Source: Lysobacterales bacterium | GTDB lineage: Bacteria; Pseudomonadota; Gammaproteobacteria; Xanthomonadales; Marinicellaceae | DNA length: 61,550 nucleotides | Direction of reading: 5' to 3' | NCBI GenBank assembly: GCA_020442635.1 | Contig: JAGRJR010000009.1 | Location: 1 to 61,550, forward strand | Shown here: positions 26,226 through 36,204 of the stretch, one piece after another | Position numbering within the stretch: the stretch's first letter is position 1 | How the letters are laid out: each line of letters starts with the position of its first letter | Position numbers and translations under genes: made by a program | Notes under the pieces: generated by a model | Seen by the model: the letters and a program-made list of their open reading frames with translations, nothing else | What the model was told of the DNA's origin: nothing | The model's database searches: none

Positions 26226-26543
26226 ATGGATAAAAAAAGAAAACTGCTTTGTGGAGAGCATGGCGAAACTAACCCATGCATGGTTTGTTGTCATTTATTG
26301 AGTAATAGTCATGTTGGTTACATAACCGCCTCTGAACCGGATGATGATCCAGAATGGTCTCACTTAAGGGAGGCTTGGTGCGAAAAATGTGATTATTGGT
26401 GGAGTAAAAATAGATTATTTGTTTGGATATACAATTTGATGACACCAGATCCTAGAATGGTTTGTGAATTTTGTCTTGAAAAAATTCGCGACGCCAATGC
26501 CAGGCCAAATAGGGAGCTTGGATGGTGGGAAAGGGATGGTTAA
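26226..26543 (+). CDS. Cys-rich small protein, probable zinc binder
   Basis: A 105-residue soluble protein with eight cysteines in a zinc-ribbon-like pattern: C9, H12, C18, C21-C22-H23, C52xxC55 and C80xxC83. The last two CxxC knuckles lie in WCEKCDYW and VCEFCLEK. No signal peptide. I recall uncharacterised bacterial proteins with a similar 'CGEHG..x..CQHL' start, function unknown. It stands alone between noncoding stretches. The ATG at 26226 has only a weak ribosome site (GTTGCT upstream). Confidence 0.65.
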   Translation: MDKKRKLLCGEHGETNPCMVCCHLLSNSHVGYITASEPDDDPEWSHLREAWCEKCDYWWSKNRLFVWIYNLMTPDPRMVCEFCLEKIRDANARPNRELGWWERDG

Positions 26544-26575
26544 AACTAAACTATGAATTTTTAACACACCCCTCA

Positions 26576-26594
26576 ACCCCTCTCAAGAGGGGGT
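26576..26594. repeat. Hairpin between 26543 and valS
   Basis: ACCCCTCT pairs with AGAGGGGGT across a 2-nt loop (one bulged G). It sits between the convergent 26226 gene and valS (stop 26624). The bases CCCCTCTCAAGAGGGGG recall common intergenic repeats. No T run, so terminator function is uncertain. Confidence 0.4.
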
Positions 26595-26623
26595 AGACAT
26601 TTCTTCAGGCAGTGCTATTCGAC

Positions 26624-29395
26624 TTACAAAAGTCTTAATTTCTCCATCTGCTCTTTGAGTTCTTTCAAGGCGCTTTCGTTTTGAGCAAGTTTTTCTTTTT
26701 CGGCTTCGACCAGTTGTGCTGGGGCTTTGCTCACGAATTTTTCGTTGTTGAGTTTGCCGCTGGCACGTTTAATTTCACCATTGATTCTTTCAATTTGCTT
26801 GCTGATGCGCAGGGTTTCTTCGTCCTTATCAATCAGACCAGCCAATGGAATCAGAATTTTCATTTGCCCGATTAAAGCAGTAGCCGCTGCTGGTTCTTCC
26901 TGTCCATCAACCAAAACAAACACTTCATCCAGGCGCGCCATGGTTTTGAGCAACTCACGATGGCTGTTCAGCTGATCCAAATCATCTTGACTGGTTTGTG
27001 CCAAAATCACATTCAATGCTTTTGATGGGGGAATGTTCATTTCACCACGAATTTGTCTCACACCCAAGGTGAATTCTTTGATCCAGCTGATGGTGGCTTC
27101 AGCCGCTTCGTCCACTAAGGTTTCATCTTTTTGTGGGAATTCGCTGATCATGATGGATGCGGTATCGATGCTCAATCGACTTCGCACTTCTTGCCAGATT
27201 TCTTCAGTCACATAAGGCATGATGGGGTGTAACAGTCGCAAAGCCTGATCCAAAACATGTAATAAAGTGTTTTGCACCTGAGCTTTTTGCTCGGTTTTCA
27301 ACAATGGTTTGGACAACTCTAAAAACCAATCACAATATTCATTCCAGAAGAAGTCGTAAATGGTTTGACTGGCCAAGTCCAGTCGATACCGGTCCATTTG
27401 TTTGCGGTATTCAACAATGCATTTTTGTAATCGCGAAACAATCCATTTTTCCACGGTGCTGGCTTCGCCCATTGACAAGGGTTGAGCCACATAGTCTTCA
27501 GTGTTCATGAACACAAAGCGCGAAGCGTTGAAGATTTTGTTACAGAAGTTGCGGTAGCCTTCCACACGGCCCATGTCGAAATTGATGTCTCGACCCGTGC
27601 TGGCCAAAGAGGCAAAGGTAAAACGCATGGCATCACAACCATAGGCTTTGATGCCTTCAGGGAAATCTTCCTGAGTGGTTTTAACAATTTTCTCCACGAT
27701 TTCAGGGTTATCCTGCATCAAACCCTGGGTGCGTTTTTGTAACAGCTCATCCAGACTGATACCATCAATCAAATCAATGGGGTCCAAAACATTGCCTTTA
27801 GATTTGGACATCTTTTGCCCATGTGAGTCACGGACCAAACCATGGATGTAAACTTCACGGAAAGGAATGTCACCCATAAACTTGATGCCCATCATGATCA
27901 TTCTGGCTACCCAGAAGAAAATAATGTCAAAGCCGGTAACCAGCACATTGGTTGGGTAGTAGGTTTGTAACTCTTTGGAGTTTTCTGGCCAGTCCAAAGT
28001 GGCAAAAGGCCACAAGGCTGATGAGAACCACGTGTCCAGCACATCATTGTCTTGTCTTAAATTGACATCGTCAGCCAGTCCGTGCTTTTCACGAACAGCT
28101 TGTTCAGTCATACCAACATAAATATTATCTTTTTCATCGTACCAAGCCGGAATGCGGTGTCCCCACCACAGTTGGCGTGAGATGCACCAATCCTGAATGT
28201 CATTCATCCAGGCGTAGTAAGTGTTTTTCCAATTGTCAGGAACAAATTTAATGTCACCGTTATCGACGGCTTCAATGGCTGGTTTGGCCAACGTTTTGGC
28301 ATCTACATACCATTGGTTGGTCAACAAAGGTTCAATCACATCGCCTGATCGGTCGCCGCGAGGTACCATCAGAACATGTGGTTTGATTTCTACCAGTAAA
28401 CCCAAACGTTCCATTTCAGCAACCACCGCTTTTCGTGCCTCATAACGAGGCAGGCCTTGGAATGCTTCTGGCGCATTTTGGTTGATAGTGGCATCTTGAT
28501 TCAAAACGTTAATCATCGGCAAATCATGACGTTTGCCCACTTCATAGTCATTGAAGTCATGGGCTGGTGTGATTTTCACACAGCCTGTACCTTTTTCAGG
28601 ATCGGCATGCTCATCACCAACTATCGGAATCAAACGGTCACAAATAGGTAACAAGACGTGTTTGCCTATCAAGTGTTTGAATCGCTCATCTTCAGGGTTA
28701 ACAGCAACAGCAGTATCACCCAATAAGGTTTCAGGCCGTGTGGTGGCAATGGTTAAAAACTGGTCTGTGGCCTGACCGTTTTCATCAGCAACCGGATAAT
28801 TAAAATGCCACATAAAACCATTTTCTTCGATGGACTCAACTTCGAGGTCACTCAAAGCTGTGTTCAATGTTGGATCCCAATTCACCAAGCGTTGACCACG
28901 GTAAATCAAACCTTCATCATATAAATCAACAAATACTTTCAGAACGGCATCGGACAATCCATCATCCATGGTGAAGCGTTGTCTTGACCAATCGGGAGAA
29001 GCGCCCATGCGACGCAATTGTTGGGTGATGGTGTTGCCTGATTGCTCTTTCCATTCCCAAACTTTCTCAACAAATTTTTCTCGACCCAATTCAACCCTTG
29101 AGGTTCCTTTGGCATTCAATTGGCGTTCTACAACCATCTGAGTGGCGATACCTGCATGATCGGTACCTGGTTGCCACAAGGTGTTTTTACCTTGCATACG
29201 CTGGTAACGAATCAGTGTGTCCATGATGGTATCTTGAAACGCATGACCCATGTGCAAAGTGCCTGTCACATTGGGAGGTGGGATCATGATGCAATAAGCA
29301 TCTTCACCGTCGGTATTAGGTTTGAAGTATCCGTTCTTTTCCCAGGTATCGTACCATTTTGTTTCGATTTGGGATGGGTCGTATTTTTCGATCAT
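26624..29395 (-). CDS. valS: Valyl-tRNA synthetase
   Basis: A 923-residue class I synthetase that charges tRNA-Val (E. coli about 951). The HIGH-type motif is [14 protein letters not shown] (HMGH at 48-51), the editing domain contains [15 protein letters not shown], and the KMSKS motif is [13 protein letters not shown] near residue 530. An anticodon-binding domain follows, and a C-terminal coiled coil (about 860-920) ends KLRLL. The start is the ATG at 29395 ([16 protein letters not shown]). It lies 140 bp downstream of pepA on the same strand. The holC gene that separates these two in E. coli is absent here. Confidence 0.97.
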   Translation of the reverse strand: MIEKYDPSQIETKWYDTWEKNGYFKPNTDGEDAYCIMIPPPNVTGTLHMGHAFQDTIMDTLIRYQRMQGKNTLWQPGTDHAGIATQMVVERQLNAKGTSRVELGREKFVEKVWEWKEQSGNTITQQLRRMGASPDWSRQRFTMDDGLSDAVLKVFVDLYDEGLIYRGQRLVNWDPTLNTALSDLEVESIEENGFMWHFNYPVADENGQATDQFLTIATTRPETLLGDTAVAVNPEDERFKHLIGKHVLLPICDRLIPIVGDEHADPEKGTGCVKITPAHDFNDYEVGKRHDLPMINVLNQDATINQNAPEAFQGLPRYEARKAVVAEMERLGLLVEIKPHVLMVPRGDRSGDVIEPLLTNQWYVDAKTLAKPAIEAVDNGDIKFVPDNWKNTYYAWMNDIQDWCISRQLWWGHRIPAWYDEKDNIYVGMTEQAVREKHGLADDVNLRQDNDVLDTWFSSALWPFATLDWPENSKELQTYYPTNVLVTGFDIIFFWVARMIMMGIKFMGDIPFREVYIHGLVRDSHGQKMSKSKGNVLDPIDLIDGISLDELLQKRTQGLMQDNPEIVEKIVKTTQEDFPEGIKAYGCDAMRFTFASLASTGRDINFDMGRVEGYRNFCNKIFNASRFVFMNTEDYVAQPLSMGEASTVEKWIVSRLQKCIVEYRKQMDRYRLDLASQTIYDFFWNEYCDWFLELSKPLLKTEQKAQVQNTLLHVLDQALRLLHPIMPYVTEEIWQEVRSRLSIDTASIMISEFPQKDETLVDEAAEATISWIKEFTLGVRQIRGEMNIPPSKALNVILAQTSQDDLDQLNSHRELLKTMARLDEVFVLVDGQEEPAAATALIGQMKILIPLAGLIDKDEETLRISKQIERINGEIKRASGKLNNEKFVSKAPAQLVEAEKEKLAQNESALKELKEQMEKLRLL

Positions 29396-29449
29396 TTTAT
29401 ATTGTGTTAGGTAACATTATTTACTGCTTTAAAAATTTCACTTCCTTTA

Positions 29450-29515
29450 TCCTCGGGTCGCCTACATGGATGCAGGTATGTGGCGTGAGCAGCGGTAAGC
29501 CACTATGCCCGAGGA
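29450..29515. repeat. Nested palindromic element between pepA and valS
   Basis: Outer stem TCCTCGGG (29450-29457) / CCCGAGGA (29508-29515) encloses an inner stem CGCC-T-ACAT (29459-29467) / ATGTGGCG (29478-29485) with one bulged T. The RNA could fold into a branched structure of about 65 nt. It occupies most of the pepA-valS gap, where holC would be expected. It may be a dispersed repeat (MITE/REP-like) or a processing or attenuation structure. Confidence 0.55.
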
Positions 29516-29535
29516 CGACGAAATGGTTAATTTAT

Positions 29536-31002
29536 TTATTTCTGACTTTCGTTAATTAAATATTGCACCAACATGGCAACAGGTCGGCCAGTGGCTCCTT
29601 CTTTCTTGTTGTTCCAGGCGGTACCTGCGATGTCAACATGGGCCCATTTTTGACCATCTGTAAATCGTGACAAGAAACAACCTGCGGTGATGGTGCCAGC
29701 TGGAAAGCCACCGATGTTCTGCATATCAGCGAAGCTGGTGTCTAATTGTTTTTGGTATTCATCCCATAAAGGCAGTTCCCAAACACGATCGTGCGTTTGT
29801 AAACCTGCTTGTTTTAAATCCTCGGCTAACCCTTCAGTTTTGGTCATAACTGCTGAGGCTTGGTGCCCCAAAGCCACAATACAGGCGCCAGTTAGAGTAG
29901 CAAAGTCCAGAATCACGGAAGGTTTAAATTCTTGTGCGTAAGTTAGGGTGTCACATAAAATCATGCGACCTTCGGCATCCGTGTTCAAAACCTCAATGGT
30001 TTTGCCAGAATACGAAGTAATCACATCGCCCGGGCGGTAAGATTTGCCATCTGGCATATTTTCAACCGCTGGCACAAAGGTTAAGAGGTTTATGGGCAAA
30101 CCCAATTCAACGGCTGAAACGAAGCCACCAATCACAGTGGCTGCACCACACATGTCATATTTCATTTCGTCCATATTGGCACCGGGTTTCAACGAAATGC
30201 CGCCAGTGTCAAAAGTGATGCCTTTGCCGACCAGGGCAATCGGAGCATCTTCTTTGTTACCGCCATTGTACTTAAGTACGACCATTTTAGGCTTGTTGGC
30301 GCTGCCCTGACCCACCGCCAATAAGGCGCCCATGCCCATTTTCTTCATTTGTTTGTGGTTCAAAACGGTGATTTCGCAATCTTTGTGTTTTTCAGCAATT
30401 TTAGTGGCGTAGCTGGCAATGTATGCAGGGTTACAAATATTGGGAGGATTGTTTCCAAGGTGTCGGGCCACTTTAACCCCAGAAGCCATGGCTTTTGCCT
30501 GTTTAAAAGCATCTGTTTGAATATCATTGACAGCCACTTCCATGTTTTTGATTTTGTGCTTGCTGTCTTTTTTAAATGACTTGGTGTCCTCGTAGCGGTA
30601 TTCAGCGTGGGCTGAGGCCAACGTAACTAATTTGATTGTCAGCTCGGCATCAAGGTTTTTTGCTTCCACAGCAGATAAATAATTGGTGACAGAGTTGACT
30701 CGGGTTGATGCAATGTTTTTGACCACTTTGCGAGTGGTTTCATACAAAGCTGTGGCAGTTAATTTGTCATTTTCACCCAAACCGACCACTGTGATTATTT
30801 GCCCATTGTCTGCATATAGGTTTAGCAACTGACCAGCTTTACCAGTAAAGTCTTCGTTCTTGATTCTTGAGGCAAACTGAGACTGAATTTCAACTGATAA
30901 CTGATTAATTTGGTCATTGTCTTTTTTATTTTGAAAATGACCAATAATGATTTGTTCTGCTTCGCTGTTGCTGACAGCAACTTGTGTGGATTTTATTTTC
31001 AT
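29536..31002 (-). CDS. pepA: Leucyl aminopeptidase PepA
   Basis: A 488-residue M17 aminopeptidase with two catalytic metals, cytosolic. Metal and active-site motifs are VGKGITFDTGGISLKPG, DMCGAATV and the signature NTDAEGRMIL (near residue 330). Length is normal (E. coli 503). PepA also acts as a DNA-binding accessory factor in Xer recombination in E. coli; xerD lies 8 kb away, but that is not evidence of a link. The start is the ATG at 31002. Divergent from lptF, as in many gammaproteobacteria. Confidence 0.96.
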   Translation of the reverse strand: MKIKSTQVAVSNSEAEQIIIGHFQNKKDNDQINQLSVEIQSQFASRIKNEDFTGKAGQLLNLYADNGQIITVVGLGENDKLTATALYETTRKVVKNIASTRVNSVTNYLSAVEAKNLDAELTIKLVTLASAHAEYRYEDTKSFKKDSKHKIKNMEVAVNDIQTDAFKQAKAMASGVKVARHLGNNPPNICNPAYIASYATKIAEKHKDCEITVLNHKQMKKMGMGALLAVGQGSANKPKMVVLKYNGGNKEDAPIALVGKGITFDTGGISLKPGANMDEMKYDMCGAATVIGGFVSAVELGLPINLLTFVPAVENMPDGKSYRPGDVITSYSGKTIEVLNTDAEGRMILCDTLTYAQEFKPSVILDFATLTGACIVALGHQASAVMTKTEGLAEDLKQAGLQTHDRVWELPLWDEYQKQLDTSFADMQNIGGFPAGTITAGCFLSRFTDGQKWAHVDIAGTAWNNKKEGATGRPVAMLVQYLINESQK

Positions 31003-31260
31003 GTTTGAGTCTTTAAATTGAACAAACCGTGCATTTTACCTTAAACTGGTGAAAATATAATCTGTAACTGTGAAAAAGTGATGGTCATAACCTTGCGTTT
31101 TATCTGCTAAAATGCCCGGCCAGTCATTAAGTCGAACCTGAAAAATGCATAACATATTGTTTCAAATAATAAAAATATTGAGATATACACATATTTTTAA
31201 CCAGAAAGTAGTTGCTACACTGCATTTTTCAGGGCTAACTATTCAAGTGCAGCCGAATCC

Positions 31261-32349
31261 ATGAAAATCATTGCTAACTATTTACGAAAACAAACCGTCA
31301 AAACCACATTGGTGGTACTGATGTTATTGTTTTTGTTGATGGTTGGAACGCTGTTTACATCAACACTGCGAGCCATTGCGCGGGGCGTATTGCCTCCAGA
31401 GTTATTGTTTATTGAATTGAGTTTGCGATCGGTTGATGTGCTGTCGATTTTGATTCCTTTGTCTTTTTATTTGGGGTTACTTGTGTCTATGAGCCAGATG
31501 TATCGAAATCAGGAAGCAGTGATGATGCATACCTTTGGCTTGTCGATCAAGGACATGATGCGTGCTTTTGCGCCCTTAGTGGCTACGGTTTTTGTATTGA
31601 TGCTGTTGATAGCATTGGTGGTTTCTCCACACGCAGCCAAGATATCCAAAGAATTGACTTCAGAAGCCAATGAGAAAATTTCTCTGATGGGTTTAACCGA
31701 GGGTAAATTTCAAAAGTTTTTTTCTAATGAAGGGGTGATATTTGTTGAGAAAATCGACCCTGAAACCAAGCGTGTTGAAAATATTTTCGCCAATATTCAT
31801 CATCCAGACCGTGTTGATACCGTAACTGCCGAGTATGGTTTTCAGTTTGAAGAAAAAAATCAAAAATACATTGCTTTGTTTAATGGTTATCGCAATGAGG
31901 GTAAGCCTGGCACTAAAGAATACCAAATGATGAAGTTTGATCGTAATGACATTAAATTACCTGATTTGGATGCCGAAATTGCGGCTCTGGATGAAAAATC
32001 AAAGCCGACTATGGATTTGGTCAAATCTGTTGATGTGATTGAGCAAGCTCAGTTACATTGGCGATTGTCACCGGCTTTTTCTGTGTTGGTGCTGTTTTTA
32101 TTGGCTATGGCTTTGGCCAAAACTTCGCATCGGGAGGCCAAGTTTATTAATCTGGTTCTGGGCATACTGGGTTATGTGGTGATGATTAATTTATTGACCA
32201 TCGGGCACTCTTTGCTAGAACAGGGCAAAATTAGTATGTCTTTGGGTTTGTGGTGGGTTTATCTACTCGTGGCGCTGTATGCGTTTTGGCGAATCAGAAA
32301 GCTTGATGGTCCCAAGATTGGTGATCAGTTGGCTGGAGTAAACAGCTGA
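31261..32349 (+). CDS. lptF: LPS export ABC transporter permease LptF
   Basis: A 362-residue inner-membrane subunit of LptB2FG, which extracts LPS from the inner membrane. Three N-terminal transmembrane helices, a periplasmic beta-jellyroll (about 130-265) and three C-terminal helices match the YjgP/YjgQ family. N-terminal MKIIANYLRKQTVKTTLVVL resembles E. coli LptF. The start ATG at 31261 is preceded by a 258-bp gap shared with pepA. The stop overlaps the lptG start by one base (TGATG), so they are coupled. Confidence 0.96.
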   Translation: MKIIANYLRKQTVKTTLVVLMLLFLLMVGTLFTSTLRAIARGVLPPELLFIELSLRSVDVLSILIPLSFYLGLLVSMSQMYRNQEAVMMHTFGLSIKDMMRAFAPLVATVFVLMLLIALVVSPHAAKISKELTSEANEKISLMGLTEGKFQKFFSNEGVIFVEKIDPETKRVENIFANIHHPDRVDTVTAEYGFQFEEKNQKYIALFNGYRNEGKPGTKEYQMMKFDRNDIKLPDLDAEIAALDEKSKPTMDLVKSVDVIEQAQLHWRLSPAFSVLVLFLLAMALAKTSHREAKFINLVLGILGYVVMINLLTIGHSLLEQGKISMSLGLWWVYLLVALYAFWRIRKLDGPKIGDQLAGVNS

Positions 32350-33434
32350 TGACGATATTGACCAAATACATAATCAAGACTTTTAGCTTCGGCTTACTGG
32401 TTGCGGTTTTTTTGTTATTGGCGATAGATGTCTTGTTTAACCTTATAAAGGAGTTGAACGACATCAACACCATGTACACCTTGGGTGATGTGTTCTTCTT
32501 TGTGATGCTGAGTATTCCTAGTAAGATTTATGAAATGTTTCCAGTCAGTGTGGTGGTAGCTGTGGTCGTTAGTTTGGGTGCATTGGCCAATGGCTCTGAG
32601 CTGGTGGTGATGATGGCATCTGGAGTCAGCAAGTTGAAGATCGCTTTTATTGTGCTGTTGGGTGTTGGTTTTTGGTTGGGCTTAATATTGTTGCTTGGCG
32701 AGTTTGTCGCTCCTGCAGGCGACCAGATGGCGCAACAGTTTCGTAATGAGCAGGTTTCACAGGGCAAAGCCACTTCAGCTGCTAATGCAATTTGGTTACG
32801 TGATGGGGACGTGATTTTTCGAACCAATAACATGCGACAATTGTCAGATGGTAGTAGTTATGAATTGAAAGAAGTGACCGTTTTTGAGTTGGAAGACAAA
32901 AAGCTCAAAAAGGTTTCAGAGGCCCAAAGTGCTGTCTATCAAAATCAACAGTGGACGTTAAACGGTTTAAAAGTCTCTAACTTCAATGATGATGGGGTTG
33001 ATACCACTCAATTTGCACAACAGCAGTGGGAATCACGGATTCAACCTGAAATATTGAATATCAGTACAACTCGCCCCAAATATTTAAGTGTTCGTGACAT
33101 CAATAAATATCAGTCGTTTAGTGGCGAAAAAAATGAACTGCAATCCGCCTATCGGATTGCATTGTGGTCGAAGTTGGCGTTTCCGTTGCTGGTGTTTGCT
33201 ACCGCTTTGTGTGGAGTGGTGGTATTATTTGGACAAATACGTTCCGGTGGTTTTGCTCAAAGGTTGGTGGTTGGAATTGTCATTGGGGTGGTGGTTTATC
33301 TGCTCAATAAGACTTTTTTAAACTTTGGTGAGGTTTATCACATACACCCGCTTTGGATCAGCGTGGTTCCACAAGGATTGTTATTAATTTTGTTGTTATT
33401 GCTGCTGTCTGGTAGATTGAAGGTCAATCACTGA
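32349..33434 (+). CDS. lptG: LPS export ABC transporter permease LptG
   Basis: A 361-residue partner of LptF, with the same six-helix plus periplasmic jellyroll layout. LptG-like features are MTILTKYIIKTFSFGLLVAVFLLLAID at the start, EMFPVSVVVAVVVSLG in helix 2-3, and FGEVYHIHPLWISVVPQGLLL near the end. It is coupled to lptF. Its 3' end overlaps the convergent RDD gene by 39 bp. Confidence 0.96.
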   Translation: MTILTKYIIKTFSFGLLVAVFLLLAIDVLFNLIKELNDINTMYTLGDVFFFVMLSIPSKIYEMFPVSVVVAVVVSLGALANGSELVVMMASGVSKLKIAFIVLLGVGFWLGLILLLGEFVAPAGDQMAQQFRNEQVSQGKATSAANAIWLRDGDVIFRTNNMRQLSDGSSYELKEVTVFELEDKKLKKVSEAQSAVYQNQQWTLNGLKVSNFNDDGVDTTQFAQQQWESRIQPEILNISTTRPKYLSVRDINKYQSFSGEKNELQSAYRIALWSKLAFPLLVFATALCGVVVLFGQIRSGGFAQRLVVGIVIGVVVYLLNKTFLNFGEVYHIHPLWISVVPQGLLLILLLLLLSGRLKVNH

Positions 33435-33824
33435 ACAGCCACATACCTTGTCCATCCAGGTTTGCTGGTTTTTGTCCCACAGTCTTGACCATAAACCTAA
33501 ACCAAGCAATATAGTAGATACCAGTCCAATCATTAACCTGATAGTAACCTCCGTCCAGCTGAGTTGCTGGTAGTCTGCAATACCTATTTTCCAGGCCCGC
33601 ATTCCCAGGGTTTGTCCCCCTTTTTTCCAGGAATAGGTGAAATACAGGTAAAACTCTGACAACAACAGTAACTGAAACCATAAGGTGCCCGCAACAACTT
33701 CTTCACCACGCCTAAAAACAACCATTATCAATGATGTGACAAGAAATAGTCCTAAAATAGGAAAAATGTCGTAGACAAGTGCAGCAAGGTGTTTCCAAAG
33801 TTTACTTTTGTGGTTATCTGTCAT
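33396..33824 (-). CDS. RDD family membrane protein
   Basis: A 142-residue protein with three to four transmembrane segments. RDD-family traits are LAALVYDIFPILGLFL (Arg-Asp replaced by VYD), YFTYSWKKGGQTLGMRAWKIGI and the C-terminal WMDKVCGCSVI. Function unknown; other RDD proteins are linked to ion exchange or membrane stress. Its 3' end overlaps lptG on the opposite strand, so convergent transcription may interfere. Start ATG at 33824. Confidence 0.88.
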   Translation of the reverse strand: MTDNHKSKLWKHLAALVYDIFPILGLFLVTSLIMVVFRRGEEVVAGTLWFQLLLLSEFYLYFTYSWKKGGQTLGMRAWKIGIADYQQLSWTEVTIRLMIGLVSTILLGLGLWSRLWDKNQQTWMDKVCGCSVIDLQSTRQQQ

Positions 33825-33953
33825 TTTCAGGCTAAAGCATTGTGGTGGCTGGATTTTAAAGAATTTAGTTAACCATTGGTAACAAAAAAAAAGATAAATT
33901 TATGTAATAATTACTTTAATTTTTCAAAAAAGGCAGTTATTCTTGTTGCCCAC

Positions 33954-33972
33954 TAAGTCGAGTGTGGACTTA
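33954..33972. promoter_or_regulatory. Inverted repeat upstream of TonB2-type operon
   Basis: TAAGTC (33954-33959) and GACTTA (33967-33972) are perfect reverse complements spaced by 7 bp, about 85 bp before the first gene of the operon. The size suits a dimeric regulator. It does not match a Fur box. Confidence 0.3.
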
Positions 33973-34057
33973 ATTATGATGATTGGATTGGTTTTAATCA
34001 GCTGATTGGATGTATTGTCCTCACATTTTCTTAATTAATAATTATGGAAGGGAAGGT

Positions 34058-34831
34058 ATGTTGATATCTCAAATTTCTAAAGCTAAATTAACCAAAACAT
34101 TGGTTGCTTTAACTTTATTGGTAACTTCAGTAGCAAGTTTTGCTCAGTTACAAACGGCGGTGCAAGTGGTAACCAATACCAATACTGCAGCAGCCACTTC
34201 ACAAGACAACATTGATCGAATGAGCGATCAAACAGAAGAGTTGTTGGTTCAATACAGAACAGTGCTTTCAGAAATTGAAAGTTTGACAGTATATAATCAG
34301 CAATTAGAGCAGGTCGTCAATGATCAAAATGCTGCTATCGTTTCATACAATGAGCAAATGACTGAGTTGGAATCTACCAATCGTGCAGTTGTTCCTATGA
34401 TCATTGAAATGGTGGATATGCTAAGAAAAGTCGTTGACGCTGACGTGCCTTTCAGAAAAGATGAGCGTTCCAACAGAGTTACTGTTCTGGAAAACATGTT
34501 GAATGCTTCTAATGTGACCACATCGGAAAAATACAGAAAAGTAACTGAAGCCTATCAAATTGAACTTGACTATGGTCGTTCAGTTTCAACATATCAAGCA
34601 GATATTGACAGTGGTGTGAAAGTAAACTTTTTACAAATTGGTCGTACAGCTTTGTTGTACCAAACTTTGGATGAGAAAAAATCAGGTTGGTGGAATCCAC
34701 AAAGCAAAAGTTTTGAGGAGTTACCAGACCAGTACAATGCATCAATCAAGGAAGGTATCAGAATTGCTGCCAAGCAAGCTGCCCCTAACTTGGTAGGTTT
34801 GCCAATCTTGTTTCAAGTTTCAGGAGAATAA
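34058..34831 (+). CDS. DUF3450 periplasmic protein of TonB2-type system
   Basis: A 257-residue exported protein. The start at 34058 has a strong GGAAGGGAAGG ribosome site; an in-frame upstream ATG at 34010 lacks one. The signal peptide (to ASFA-Q) is followed by coiled coil (about 45-120) with Asn/Gln-rich heptads, then a conserved domain (TALLYQTLDEKKSGWWNPQSKSFEEL...) diagnostic of DUF3450. In known genomes this family sits at the head of exbB-exbB-exbD-tonB-TPR clusters and is thought to be a periplasmic accessory. Here it is 3 bp from the next gene. Confidence 0.9.
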   Translation: MLISQISKAKLTKTLVALTLLVTSVASFAQLQTAVQVVTNTNTAAATSQDNIDRMSDQTEELLVQYRTVLSEIESLTVYNQQLEQVVNDQNAAIVSYNEQMTELESTNRAVVPMIIEMVDMLRKVVDADVPFRKDERSNRVTVLENMLNASNVTTSEKYRKVTEAYQIELDYGRSVSTYQADIDSGVKVNFLQIGRTALLYQTLDEKKSGWWNPQSKSFEELPDQYNASIKEGIRIAAKQAAPNLVGLPILFQVSGE

Positions 34832-34834
34832 ACA

Positions 34835-36202
34835 ATGAAAAAACAAATCATCACTTTATTGGCTCTTGGCTTGATGGCTGTTACTTCACAAGCACAAGAC
34901 ATGTCATTAGACGAACTGTTGAATGTGGTTAAAAGAGCGGCTTCGGAAAGTTCTAAAGTTAATCAACAACGTGAAGCTGAATTTAAGCGCCAAAGAGACC
35001 AGCAAAGAAACTTGTTGACACAAGCAAGAAATCAGTTGGCAGCTTTGGAAAGAAGAACAGAAGAGCTGAAATTGGCTTTCGATGAGAATGAAAAGACTTT
35101 GGCCGATTTGGAAACCACATTGGCTGAGCGTTCAGGTAACTTGGGTGAAATGGCTGGTACAGTTAAAGTTCTGGCTGGTGATTTAAGAAGTGCCATTGAA
35201 GAGTCTATGACTTCTGCTGAATTAGATAACAGCCGTTTGGATTTTCTGACTCAGGTCGCCTCACAGACAAAACTTCCAAACATTCAGGAACTCAGACAGT
35301 TATGGGTTGAGGTTCAACGTGAAATAATAGAAGAAGGTAAGATTTCTCGATTCACCACAGACATTCGTGATGAGCGAGGTGAAATTGAAAATGGCGTGAC
35401 TGTAACTCGAGTAGGTACATTCAATGCATTTGACTCAAACGGTAACTTCCTGGTTTGGAAGTCTGCATCAGATGCTGGTACTGGAACTGGAAATGGTGAG
35501 TTGCAAAGATTGCAAAAACAACCTTCTGCCCAGTATGCCAGTATGGCAAAGTCATTTGTAAATGCAGCGCCTGGTGGATTAGCACAGGTTCCTGTTGATT
35601 ATACAAGAGGAACCATCTTGCAACTGGTGGTACAAACTCCAAGTATTCAAGACAAAATCAAGCAAGGTGGACCTGTGGGTTATGTTATTTTGGCTTTGGG
35701 TGCTTTTGGTTTAATCATTGCATTGATTAAGTTCTTCATGTTGTTTGCTTCAGGCAGCAAAATCAAAGCACAACTCAAGAAAAAACAACCTAACCAAAAC
35801 AATGCCTTGGGACGCATCATGTCTGTCTATACGGAGAACCCAGATGCTGATATCGAAACCATGGAGCTAAAATTGGATGAGGCGATCTTGCGAGAAACAG
35901 GTCCATTGGAGTCAGGTTTATCGTTCATTAAAGTGCTTTACGTCATTGCGCCTTTATTGGGTCTGTTGGGTACTGTTGTTGGTATGATTCAAACCTTCCA
36001 GATGATTACCTTAATGGGTACTGGTGATCCTAAATCAATGGCTGGCGGTATTTCTATGGCGCTGGTAACCACTGTATTGGGTCTGGTTGTTGCAATTCCT
36101 TTGACTGTGTTGCACTCAATTCTGCAATCCATGGCACGTAAGCAGACTCAAGTTCTTGAAGAGCAGAGTGCTGGTATTGTTGCCAACATGGCGGAGAAAT
36201 AA
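34835..36202 (+). CDS. Large ExbB/TtpC-like MotA/TolQ/ExbB proton-channel protein
   Basis: 455 residues. The signal peptide (MKKQIITLLALGLMAVTSQAQ) and a long periplasmic coiled coil (about 35-125) precede a MotA/TolQ/ExbB domain with transmembrane helices at about 283-305, 365-385 and 405-425. The channel motifs are YVIAPLLGLLGTVVGMIQTF and GGISMALVTTVLGLVVAIPL. The extra N-terminal region matches TtpC, the third inner-membrane member of the Vibrio TonB2 system. It follows the DUF3450 gene and precedes a second, normal-size ExbB by 2 bp. Confidence 0.9.
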   Translation: MKKQIITLLALGLMAVTSQAQDMSLDELLNVVKRAASESSKVNQQREAEFKRQRDQQRNLLTQARNQLAALERRTEELKLAFDENEKTLADLETTLAERSGNLGEMAGTVKVLAGDLRSAIEESMTSAELDNSRLDFLTQVASQTKLPNIQELRQLWVEVQREIIEEGKISRFTTDIRDERGEIENGVTVTRVGTFNAFDSNGNFLVWKSASDAGTGTGNGELQRLQKQPSAQYASMAKSFVNAAPGGLAQVPVDYTRGTILQLVVQTPSIQDKIKQGGPVGYVILALGAFGLIIALIKFFMLFASGSKIKAQLKKKQPNQNNALGRIMSVYTENPDADIETMELKLDEAILRETGPLESGLSFIKVLYVIAPLLGLLGTVVGMIQTFQMITLMGTGDPKSMAGGISMALVTTVLGLVVAIPLTVLHSILQSMARKQTQVLEEQSAGIVANMAEK

Positions 36203-36204
36203 AC

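Noticed and set aside
33954..33972. Fur box upstream of the TonB2-type operon
   Set aside because: The inverted repeat TAAGTC-N7-GACTTA does not match the 19-bp Fur consensus; kept only as an unidentified operator.
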